DNA from: an uncultured Mailhella sp.
Lineage (GTDB): Bacteria > Desulfobacterota > Desulfovibrionia > Desulfovibrionales > Desulfovibrionaceae
Assembly: GCA_944323575.1 (NCBI GenBank)
Contig: CALUTB010000017.1
Location: forward strand, 1 to 34,191
Direction: 5' to 3'
DNA length: 34,191 nt
The notes under the pieces were generated by a model that was given only the letters and a program-made list of their open reading frames with translations, was not told where the DNA came from and searched no databases. The position numbers and the translations under genes were made by a program. Within the stretch, counting starts at the first letter, position 1. Every line of letters begins with the position of its first letter. This document shows positions 1 through 7,298 of the stretch, in pieces.

Positions 1-1052
1 AAGGGCGGCAGGCCGCGATCGGTTGTCAACGTCGCAATCGCGCTTTCCAGAGATTCCTCGGGCCTGACCAGTCGAAGGGCTTCGGCTCTGTCGGGATTGA
101 ACGACAGTCCCGGCCCTTCCGTCCAATGAGAGAGCAGTGTTGCCAAGAGTCTGAGCTGATCCTTCAGAGGCGTGACCACGAAGAATCCACTGATCCCATA
201 GGTGCGGGAAATTCGTGCTATATCGTGAATGTCGAGGTTTGTCAAAGAGGTTGTGCCCGTTTTCCGATCTTTTAATCGAACCGGGTGATGCAGCAGGGCC
301 ACATGGAGGTTCTTGCCTGGCCGGAAACGGGGTTCGGCGCGAAGAATCTGCCTGTCATGATGGGTAAGAACGGCCTGATCGAGCATACTCGGTCTGTATC
401 TGGCCGTGGTCAGAAGCGACTGATCCCGACGCCATGCCGCGATGAGCGCATGGTTGCCGCCTTCGAGCACATCGGGAACGCGGAGTCCTTCAAAGCAGTC
501 CGGCCTTGTATACTGGGGATATTCCAGCAGACCGTTGCTGAAGCTTTCCTCGTCGCCGGATTCGTCCTTGCCCATGAAGCCGGACTGCAGTCTGGCCGTG
601 GCTTCGATGACGGCCAGTGCAGCGGCTTCGCCGCCGTTGAGCACGGCTTCGCCCACGCAGACGGGTTCGGCGGGCAGAAGATCGAAAAGCCGGGCGTCGA
701 AGCCTTCGTAGCGGCCGCAGACGAGCGTGAGCTCCTCTTCCTGCGCCAACTCTCTTGCCATCTGCTGGGTGAAGGGGCGTCCTGCCGGAGTGAGCACGAT
801 GAGCCTGCCCTTGCGTCCGTTGCAGGGGGCGAGCTCGCGCAGCGTCTTTACCAGTGGATCCAGCATGAGCACCATGCCGGGGCCGCCTCCGTAGGGCCTG
901 TCGTCCACGGAGTGATGCCGGTCCGTGGATTTGTCGCGCGGATTGGCAAAGGAAAATTCCACGATGCCGGATTCACGCGCCTTTTCCATGAGACCGCTGG
1001 ATAAGGGCGAGTCGAACCACTCGGGAAAAAGGGTGACGAGATTGTAGCGCAT
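1..1052 (-). CDS. trmD: tRNA (guanine-N1)-methyltransferase TrmD with C-terminal second RNA-methyltransferase domain, 3' end outside window
   Basis: Makes m1G37 in tRNA using SAM. The reading frame is open from the ATG at 1052 to the window edge (350 codons), so the C-terminus is missing. The N-terminus reads MRYNLVTLFPEWF. TrmD knot motifs follow: DDRPYGGGPGMV, LVCGRYEGFD, and a GG-containing loop reading GEAVLNGGEAAAL where many TrmDs have GDYVL-GGE. A tail (FMGKDESGDEESFSNG) and a C-terminal helical part complete the normal ~245 residues. Beyond about residue 250 a new domain begins (VALLHHPV, then TSLTNLDIHDIARISRTYG and FFVVTPL), which fits the PF09936-type SAM-dependent RNA methyltransferase found fused to TrmD in Desulfovibrio relatives. 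The gene lies 6 bp after rimM in the same operon. The TrmD call is near certain; the name of the second domain rests on recalled family pattern. Confidence 0.95.
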   Translation of the reverse strand, partial: MRYNLVTLFPEWFDSPLSSGLMEKARESGIVEFSFANPRDKSTDRHHSVDDRPYGGGPGMVLMLDPLVKTLRELAPCNGRKGRLIVLTPAGRPFTQQMARELAQEEELTLVCGRYEGFDARLFDLLPAEPVCVGEAVLNGGEAAALAVIEATARLQSGFMGKDESGDEESFSNGLLEYPQYTRPDCFEGLRVPDVLEGGNHALIAAWRRDQSLLTTARYRPSMLDQAVLTHHDRQILRAEPRFRPGKNLHVALLHHPVRLKDRKTGTTSLTNLDIHDIARISRTYGISGFFVVTPLKDQLRLLATLLSHWTEGPGLSFNPDRAEALRLVRPEESLESAIATLTTDRGLPP

Positions 1053-1058
1053 GACGGA

Positions 1059-1661
1059 CTATGTCCTGCGGGAGGAGAGTTCTTCCTGATCGGCCACTTC
1101 GTCGCCGTCGTCGGGAACGGAGGAGGCACCTTCGCGGTAGAGATCGAGCAGACCTTCCGGAGGTGCTATGGTCACCGTTTCCGCGGAAAGATCGATGTCC
1201 AGCACGAATTCGGGGACGGCGGGGAAGAGAATCTCGTAACCGCCCTCATTCTCGGGGGCGCGGATGCTCCACATTTCCTGACCGGCAGGAAAGTCCACGC
1301 TTTCGAGTTCGCCGACGAGGGTGCCGTCTTCAAGACGCACGGAAAGGCCGATGAGGTCGCGCAGATAGGGTTCGTCCTCTTCGGCTTCGGGCAGGAAGGA
1401 AGCGTCGATGAGCAGTTCCTGACCGCGCAGCTGTTCGGCCGCGGAGCGGTCGTTGCAGCCTTCGATGCTGAGAATGAGCTGATCCTTCCACAGATGCCAG
1501 TCGCGGACGCGGATAGGGCGCGGCGCAAAGCGTCCCGCACGCAGCATGAGGGGTTTGTCCAGCAGTTCGGCGGAGTCGGCGTAGTAGTCCACCCGGATGT
1601 CGCCTTTGACGCCGTGGGGTCTGGCAAGACGCCCCAGAACAACAAGAGAGGAGTCGGGCAT
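1059..1661 (-). CDS. rimM: 16S rRNA processing/maturation factor RimM
   Basis: Assembly factor for the 30S subunit head; it binds ribosomal protein S19 and helps mature 16S rRNA. The 200-residue product has the RimM N-terminal barrel signature (LVVLGRLARPHGVKGDIRV) and a PRC-barrel half (YLRDLIGLSVRLEDGTLVGEL, then ILFPAVPEFVLDIDL and PPEGLLDL). An acidic tail of about 25 residues follows the usual end. The chosen start at 1661 overlaps the khpA stop by one base (TAATG), which indicates translational coupling; longer upstream starts would run through khpA. Six bases separate it from trmD, its usual operon partner. Confidence 0.95.
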   Translation of the reverse strand: MPDSSLVVLGRLARPHGVKGDIRVDYYADSAELLDKPLMLRAGRFAPRPIRVRDWHLWKDQLILSIEGCNDRSAAEQLRGQELLIDASFLPEAEEDEPYLRDLIGLSVRLEDGTLVGELESVDFPAGQEMWSIRAPENEGGYEILFPAVPEFVLDIDLSAETVTIAPPEGLLDLYREGASSVPDDGDEVADQEELSSRRT

Positions 1662-1897
1662 TATTCGAGGATTTCCAGAACGACGCGCTTTTTCGTCTTT
1701 GCCGAAACGGCTCCGAGAAGCGTACGGATGGCGCGTGCCGTACGTCCCTGCTTGCCGATGATCTTGCCGAGATCGTCTCTGGACACGGACAGCTCCAGAG
1801 TCGTGCCCTGTTCGCCCTCTGTTTCGGACACGGAGACCTGATCGGGATTGTCCACCAGGGATTTGGCGATGAATTCCACAAGTTCTTTCTGCTGCAT
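1661..1897 (-). CDS. khpA: KH-domain RNA-binding protein KhpA
   Basis: A 78-residue single type II KH domain with the GxxG RNA-binding loop at residues 48-51 ([15 protein letters not shown]). KhpA proteins bind many small RNAs and mRNAs, often with KhpB, and affect ribosome assembly and cell division in other bacteria. The length and the position before rimM-trmD are the standard ones. An SD-like GGAG lies in the leader at about 10 bases from the ATG. It is the first gene of the operon here: the stretch upstream holds a promoter and no rpsP, although rpsP normally precedes khpA in this lineage. Confidence 0.93.
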   Translation of the reverse strand: MQQKELVEFIAKSLVDNPDQVSVSETEGEQGTTLELSVSRDDLGKIIGKQGRTARAIRTLLGAVSAKTKKRVVLEILE

Positions 1898-1951
1898 GCA
1901 TGCTCTCCACGCGCTTGTTCCGGTAAAGGACAGGCACGAAATTTTTTTCAG

Positions 1952-1979
1952 AGTATCATTCCCTTCCGCCGCCCGTCAA
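1952..1979 (-). promoter_or_regulatory. sigma70-type promoter of khpA-rimM-trmD
   Basis: On the minus strand TTGACG (1974-1979) and GATACT (1952-1957) are 16 bases apart, which predicts a leader of about 48 bases before khpA. The rest of 1980-2195 shows no convincing gene on either strand, and no clear promoter for the plus-strand gene at 2211 was found. Confidence 0.6.
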
Positions 1980-2210
1980 TGAAGGGAGGGTAGGCTTCCG
2001 GACGGGAAAGCGTCGTCGGGGAAATCTTGCAAAGTATTAAAGAGTGCGGGACGGTGCCGGACTTTTCTGATATGCGTTTTCAAAAGAGCCTCGTATCGTC
2101 CGGATTTCTCACCTTTCCAAAGACGGAAGGATGTCCGTCATGGGCAGTCAGGTCGGCTCTTGTGTGCGGTTCTGCCGAAAGACCGGACGACGGGGAAAAG
2201 GAGTATCGCC

Positions 2211-2813
2211 ATGAATATGAGAAAAATGCTTCTTTCCGTACTGTGCTGCATGGCGCTTGCCGCTCCGGCTCCGGCCATGGCGGCCATGCTGGTGGAACTG
2301 CCGGCTCCGCAGAAGCAGGGAGGACTTTCGGTGCTTGAGGCTCTGGCAGGAAGGCATGTAGAGCGTTCGTTCGACAGTCGTCTCCTGCCTCTCCAGGAAG
2401 TCTCGAACATTCTGTGGGCGGCCTGCGGCGTGAACCGTGAGGACGGCAGGCTCACCGTTCCCACGGCCATGAACTACCAGCGCATCGGCGTCTATGCCGT
2501 TCTGCCCGACGGCGTGTATCGCTATGACGCCGGACAGAATATTCTGGAACAGGTGCTGCAGGGAGACTATCTGAAACGGTATGCGAACGGAGCGCCCATG
2601 GTGCTTCTGCATGCCGCGCAGCAGAGCGATCACTATTCCGCCTTCCATATCGGTTCGATGTATGAGAACGTGGCGCTCTACTGTGCATCCGCCGGTCTTG
2701 TCAACGTCATGAAGGCGCAGGAGACGGATCTGCTCGACGGCGTGCTGCCTCTGCCGGACGGCTGGAAGGTGTACATGATACAGCCCGTGGGATATCCTGC
2801 CGCGAAAAAGTAG
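2211..2813 (+). CDS. exported nitroreductase-family (SagB/ThcOx-like) protein
   Basis: A 200-residue protein with a Sec signal peptide (basic MNMRK, hydrophobic core to about residue 23, cleavage after AMA). The mature part looks like the nitroreductase/SagB-type FMN fold: LSVLEALAGRHVERSF at the start, then LLPLQEVSNILWAACGVNR, PTAMNYQRIGVYAVLPDGVYRYD and an AHIGSMYENVAL-like helix (here FHIGSMYENVALYC). Such proteins usually bind FMN and reduce small organic substrates; the substrate here cannot be told. The start is chosen because AAAAGGAG lies 8 bases before the ATG at 2211 and because it gives a complete signal peptide. An in-frame ATG at 2160 has neither. It stands alone between oppositely oriented operons. 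Confidence 0.82.
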   Translation: MNMRKMLLSVLCCMALAAPAPAMAAMLVELPAPQKQGGLSVLEALAGRHVERSFDSRLLPLQEVSNILWAACGVNREDGRLTVPTAMNYQRIGVYAVLPDGVYRYDAGQNILEQVLQGDYLKRYANGAPMVLLHAAQQSDHYSAFHIGSMYENVALYCASAGLVNVMKAQETDLLDGVLPLPDGWKVYMIQPVGYPAAKK

Positions 2814-2843
2814 CTTGTTGTCGTCCCCGCGCGGAATGACGCC

Positions 2844-2888
2844 AAAAAACATTCCCCGTACCTTCGGAAAAGGAGGGCACGGGGAATG
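2844..2888 (-). terminator. rho-independent terminator of the alpha-glucan operon
   Basis: A perfect 10-bp stem (CATTCCCCGT 2850-2859 with ACGGGGAATG 2879-2888) is followed on the minus strand by TTTTTT (2849-2844). It lies 33 bases past the stop of the GT3-GT35 gene. On the plus strand the stem has only a weak T stretch after it, so it may also slow transcription from the 2211 gene. Confidence 0.8.
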
Positions 2889-2920
2889 CCGTTTATGTGT
2901 CTGGGAACCGGTACGGACGG

Positions 2921-5900
2921 TTACGCCCAGTGCACGAGACCGGAGCTGAGGACGTTGTCCAGGGGATCGATGAAGGGAACGACTCGCACGCCATAGGCAT
3001 GGAGGCCGTTTTGTCTGGCCTCACAGGAAGCTTCATAGACCAGCTTGCCGTCTTCTTCGCCGGTCAGGGCAAGATTCACGATCTGGGGTTCCTCGATGAA
3101 GTTCATGCCGTCGGTCACGCCGAGGACGAACTGTACCAGGAGTTCTTCGCGTTTCATGTTGCCGGGGGTGAGCGTGAGCTTTACGGCGAAGGGCTTGCCG
3201 CAGTACACGGTGTCTCCGTCAAGGCCGGACAGCTCAACGGATTGGATGACCACGGTGTTGAAGCGTCCGGGAATGTTCTGCTTCCAGGTGGTGACGGCGC
3301 GTGCCTTGGCCTGACGGTCGGCGTCCATGGCCGCGCCGCGGCGGGCGGCGGGGATGTAGATCTGTTCCATGTAGTCGCGGACCATGCGCCGGCAGCCGTA
3401 CATGGCGGTGAGACTCTGCAGGGAATTCTTGGCCACGGTTATCCAGCCGTGAGGCAGGGAGTCGGAATCGCGCTGGAAGAACAGGGGAAGAACGTCGTTT
3501 TCCAGAATCTGGTACAGACTTTCGGCATCGGCATAGTCGTTCTGTTCGGCGGAAAGCGTGGCATAGGTGGCCTTCGGACCGATGGTCCAGCCGTTTTTGC
3601 CGTTGTCGCCTTCCACCCACCAGCCGTCGGAGATGCTGAGATTGATGCCGCCGTTGACCGGTACCTTTTCACCGCTGGTGCCGCTGGCTTCATGGGGACG
3701 GCGGGGCGTGTTGAGCCATACGTCGCAGCCGCGGGACAGCAGACGGGATACTTCGAGGTTGTAGTTTTCGAGGAAGAAGATTCTGCCGAAGAAGCGCGGA
3801 TCGCGCGACCAGCGCACTACTTCTTCGATAAGCTCGATGCCTTTGCTGTCTGCGGGATGCGCCTTGCCGGCCATGACGAGTACGGTGGGGCGGGCGGGAT
3901 CGTTGAGCAGACGGGCCAGACGGTCGGGATCGGCAAAGAGCATGGTGGCGCGCTTGTAGGGCGCAAAGCGGCGGGCAAAGCCGATGATGAGTGCGTTCTG
4001 CGTGAGACCGGAAAGCCAGCGGGTACGCTCGTCTCCGGTGATGTCGGCATAGGCGGCGCACAGGGGCAGACGTTCGCGCAGGGCGTTGATGAGCGTATGC
4101 TTCTGTGCACGGCGGGCGGCCCAGAACTCATCATCGGGAATAGACTGCACCTTGTTCCATGCGGGGTCTCCAGGATGCATGTCGAGCCAGTCTTGACCGA
4201 GGTAGCGGTTCAGCAGCATGCGGAAGGCGGGGCCGACGTAGGAGGCGGTGTGCACGCCGTTGGTCACATGACCGATGGGCAGCTCCGCTTCGGTGAATCC
4301 CTTCCAGATGTTGCGCCACATACGACGGGACACCATGCCGTGCATGGCGCTCACGCCGTTGGCCTGCGAGGACATGCGCAGGGCGAACACGGTCATGTCG
4401 AAGTTGTTGGGATCGCCGCCGTCCTGCCGTCCGAGGTTCAGGAAGTCGGCCCATTCCATGCCAAGCATTTCGGCATAGGGCTGGAAGTAGCGGTTCATGA
4501 GATCTACGGAGAAGCGTTCGTTGCCGGCGTCCACGGGCGTATGCGTGGTGAATACGCAGGAGCTGCGCACGAGGTTTTTTGCTTCTTCCAGAGAGAGGTC
4601 GTCGCCTTTCATGTGCTGACGCAGACGTTCCACGATGAGGAATGCGGAGTGCCCTTCGTTCATGTGCCATACGGAAGGCGTTATGCCGAGGGCGGCCAGC
4701 ATACGCACGCCGCCTATGCCGAGAAGGATTTCCTGACGCATGCGCACGTCGCGGTCGGCTTCATACAGACGGGCGGTGATGCGGCGGTCGTCGTCGTTGT
4801 TCTGCGGAACGTTGGTGTCCATGAGATACAGCGGAATGAGACCGACCTGCAGCTTCCATATACGGGCATGGAGCGTGCGCGTACCGAGGGGAAGGGAGAT
4901 CATGAGCGGTTCGCCCTTGTCGTCGAGCATGGCCTCAAGCGGCAGATTGGCGGGATGGTTCTCAGGGTACTGCGGGTTCTGATGACCGTTTTTGTCCACG
5001 GTCTGCTGGAAGTAGCCGTTGAGATAGAACAGGCCCACGCCGACAAGAGGCAGACGTTCGTCGCTGGCGGACTTCAGGTGGTCTCCGGAGAGCACGCCGA
5101 GACCGCCGGAGTACAGCTGCAGACTTTCATGCAGACCGTATTCCGTGGAGAAATAAGCCACGGGACGTTCGGGAGAAACGGCCGTCGTACCGTCCTCCAT
5201 GGTGTCGACGATGACGGATTGGGCCATATAGGCGTCGAATGTTTCGGCGAGCTTGTTCAGCCGGGTTACGAAGGTCATGTCGGAGGCCAGCGCCTGCAGT
5301 CGTTCCGGAGGCGTGTTCTCCACCATGATGATGGGATTGTGATCGCTCTTTTCCCAGAGTTCTGGCGACATGCTTTTGAACAGTTCCAGCGCCTCGGGCT
5401 GCCAGCACCACCATACGTTGCGGGCGATGTCGTGCAGACGGCTCAGTTTCTCGGGAAGCTCCGACACGGCGTTCAGGGTGCGCAGGAAGGGAATGGTGGA
5501 GGGTCGCATGGCGAGTTCCTTGGAGAAATTGGCGGTCTGGGAGTGGTTGGAGGCGTGACGACGGAAATGAGCCTTTTCGTTGGCCATGTCGTAGGCGTTC
5601 ATGTAGAGACGGAAGAACTCGTTCCAGTCGGCGTGAGCGGCGGCGGCACGCACGGTACGGCGACGCTGGTCGAGTTCCTCGTCCGGGCAGGTGGCGTAGT
5701 GCACGATGACGTCGGCAAGGGCATCCACGGTCTTTGCATAATCGTTGTTGCGGCGGGAGATGACGCCGATGCCGGGCTGCGGACCGATCTCGTTTTCCAG
5801 CTGGCGGATCCAGAGGCCGAAGCCGGACAGATCGGTGGTGACGGTGGGCACGCTGTAGGCGGCGCTTTCATGGGGAGTATAGCCCCAGGGTTCGTACCAG

Positions 5901-7201
5901 GAGGGGAACACGCCGAGGTCGCAGCCGGAGAGCACGTCGAAGTAGGGCATGTTGAAGAATCCGTCATGACCGTCGAGCAGGGCGGGAACGAAGACGACCT
6001 GCACGTTATCGTCCGCGGCGTTGTTCAGACCGAGACGGCGGCAGGAGGTGAGAATGGGGTCATGAGGGGCGTCGTAGACCTGATGGCTGGTGAGAAAGCC
6101 CGCACCGGGCAGAGAAGGATCGGCCGCGACGGAAGGATCGCCGCTTACGGCGTTTTCATCCACGCCGGTATGTCCGCCCATCATGAGCATGAGGGCAAGC
6201 ACCTTGCTGGAGGTGTTCTTCATGGAGGCGCGGGCCTTGGCCAGTGCGTCGAGGAAGAGATCCACACCCTTGTTGTGGTACTCGTAGCGTCCGGAGATGA
6301 CCAGTATGCGGGTCTCGGGGGTGATGTCGCGGCGCAGCAGGCGGTTCACGGGTTCGAGCAGCCTGGCGCGGTTTTTCAGCGCGCTTTCGCGGTCGGCGCT
6401 GTAGTCGTGGATCACGGAAAGATCGAGTCCGTTGTCGGTGATGACGTCGGGAGTACGGCCGAGAAAGAGGCGGGCCTCTTCGGCGGTGATGCCGCTCACC
6501 GTGGTGAACACGTCGGCTTCGCGGGCGCTGACGGTTTCCATGGAGCATTTGGCGGTCACGTTGTAACGGAAGGCTTCCTGAGAGGGAGAGATTTCCGACA
6601 TGCGGGCGTAGATGTCCACGCCGTTGCCGGCCATGGCACGGCCGAGCACGGTGGCGTGGGTGGTGAATACCGTGCCCATGGAGGGGGCAAGCTGTTTGAG
6701 TGCGAGAATGCCCGCGCCGCACATCCATTCATGGAAGTGGGCGATGCCGTGACTCTTGTTGCGGTTGGCCAGCACCTGATGGATGGTGGCGATCACTTCG
6801 CCGCAGGTATAGCTGAAGAGCACGGGTTCGATGTAGTCCCAGCCGCCGGACAGAGAATCGACGCCGAAGCGTTCCCAGAGCTGACGGAGAATCTGATTGG
6901 AGTCGTGCCGACCGTTGAAGTCGACGAGAATGACGCGCGGACGACCGGGAATTTCCCAGCGGCCGAAACGGCAGCGCAGATCCTTGTCCTTGAGAGGGTA
7001 GCGCAGCGCATCCCAGTAAGGCTCGTCCGTCTCGGTGAACTCGGTGTTGTGCTTGGTGTCCGGCCCTATGAGGATGTATTCGCCGTCAAAGGCGCGCATG
7101 GCCTGCTGCGCCTTGCTGGCGACGACTTCATAGATGCCGCCGACCTTGTTGCACACTTCCCAGCTGACCTCGAAAAGGTGAGTGCGTGAAGGGTGATTCA
7201 T
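2921..7201 (-). CDS. bifunctional GT3 glycogen synthase - GT35 alpha-glucan phosphorylase fusion
   Basis: A 1426-residue polypeptide with two glucan enzymes. Residues 1 to ~555 are a GT3 (eukaryal GYS-like) glycogen synthase: LFEVSWEVCNKVGGIYEVV near the N-terminus for UDP-glucose binding, and the paired glutamates of the E-x7-E motif at E437 and E445 in YEPWGYTPHE. After a polar linker, residues ~565-690 match the DUF3417 region that heads the short alpha-glucan phosphorylases. The GT35 domain follows, with FSTEYGLHESLQLYSGGLG, HMNEGHSAFL, FTTHTPVDAGNE and the PLP lysine at K1179 in EASGTSGEKVPVNGG. The last ~120 residues form a beta-rich tail. The first half would extend glucan from UDP-glucose and the second release glucose-1-phosphate. 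The start at 7201 is preceded by GGAG at 5 bases; the upstream in-frame extension has no homology and overlaps a hairpin. Last gene of the operon. Confidence 0.93.
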   Translation of the reverse strand: MNHPSRTHLFEVSWEVCNKVGGIYEVVASKAQQAMRAFDGEYILIGPDTKHNTEFTETDEPYWDALRYPLKDKDLRCRFGRWEIPGRPRVILVDFNGRHDSNQILRQLWERFGVDSLSGGWDYIEPVLFSYTCGEVIATIHQVLANRNKSHGIAHFHEWMCGAGILALKQLAPSMGTVFTTHATVLGRAMAGNGVDIYARMSEISPSQEAFRYNVTAKCSMETVSAREADVFTTVSGITAEEARLFLGRTPDVITDNGLDLSVIHDYSADRESALKNRARLLEPVNRLLRRDITPETRILVISGRYEYHNKGVDLFLDALAKARASMKNTSSKVLALMLMMGGHTGVDENAVSGDPSVAADPSLPGAGFLTSHQVYDAPHDPILTSCRRLGLNNAADDNVQVVFVPALLDGHDGFFNMPYFDVLSGCDLGVFPSWYEPWGYTPHESAAYSVPTVTTDLSGFGLWIRQLENEIGPQPGIGVISRRNNDYAKTVDALADVIVHYATCPDEELDQRRRTVRAAAAHADWNEFFRLYMNAYDMANEKAHFRRHASNHSQTANFSKELAMRPSTIPFLRTLNAVSELPEKLSRLHDIARNVWWCWQPEALELFKSMSPELWEKSDHNPIIMVENTPPERLQALASDMTFVTRLNKLAETFDAYMAQSVIVDTMEDGTTAVSPERPVAYFSTEYGLHESLQLYSGGLGVLSGDHLKSASDERLPLVGVGLFYLNGYFQQTVDKNGHQNPQYPENHPANLPLEAMLDDKGEPLMISLPLGTRTLHARIWKLQVGLIPLYLMDTNVPQNNDDDRRITARLYEADRDVRMRQEILLGIGGVRMLAALGITPSVWHMNEGHSAFLIVERLRQHMKGDDLSLEEAKNLVRSSCVFTTHTPVDAGNERFSVDLMNRYFQPYAEMLGMEWADFLNLGRQDGGDPNNFDMTVFALRMSSQANGVSAMHGMVSRRMWRNIWKGFTEAELPIGHVTNGVHTASYVGPAFRMLLNRYLGQDWLDMHPGDPAWNKVQSIPDDEFWAARRAQKHTLINALRERLPLCAAYADITGDERTRWLSGLTQNALIIGFARRFAPYKRATMLFADPDRLARLLNDPARPTVLVMAGKAHPADSKGIELIEEVVRWSRDPRFFGRIFFLENYNLEVSRLLSRGCDVWLNTPRRPHEASGTSGEKVPVNGGINLSISDGWWVEGDNGKNGWTIGPKATYATLSAEQNDYADAESLYQILENDVLPLFFQRDSDSLPHGWITVAKNSLQSLTAMYGCRRMVRDYMEQIYIPAARRGAAMDADRQAKARAVTTWKQNIPGRFNTVVIQSVELSGLDGDTVYCGKPFAVKLTLTPGNMKREELLVQFVLGVTDGMNFIEEPQIVNLALTGEEDGKLVYEASCEARQNGLHAYGVRVVPFIDPLDNVLSSGLVHWA

Positions 7202-7212
7202 GAAAACTCCAT

Positions 7213-7284
7213 AAAAAAAGAATTCTGACGCGAAGGGCCTCGCTTCCCCGGAAGACCGGAAGAGAAGCGGGGCCTTTTGCGTCA
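7213..7284 (-). terminator. long hairpin with T-tract between GH57 and GT3-GT35 genes (terminator or attenuator)
   Basis: On the minus strand a 21-bp imperfect stem (7264-7284 with 7226-7246, three mismatches, base TGACGC/GCGTCA) with a 17-base loop is followed after GAATTC by seven Ts (7219-7213), just before the SD of the fusion gene. It could end part of the transcription from the operon or protect the upstream mRNA. The six bases between stem and T-tract make it a less than ideal terminator. Confidence 0.55.
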
Positions 7285-7298
7285 GTTTCGTGGCATGG

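Noticed and set aside
2897..7189. 1430-codon open frame on the plus strand opposite the GT3-GT35 gene
   Set aside because: It mirrors the real gene frame; its translation is rich in His, Gly, Val and Glu in low-complexity runs, has no domain, and results from codon bias against TTA, CTA and TCA. The minus-strand protein has catalytic motifs along its full length.
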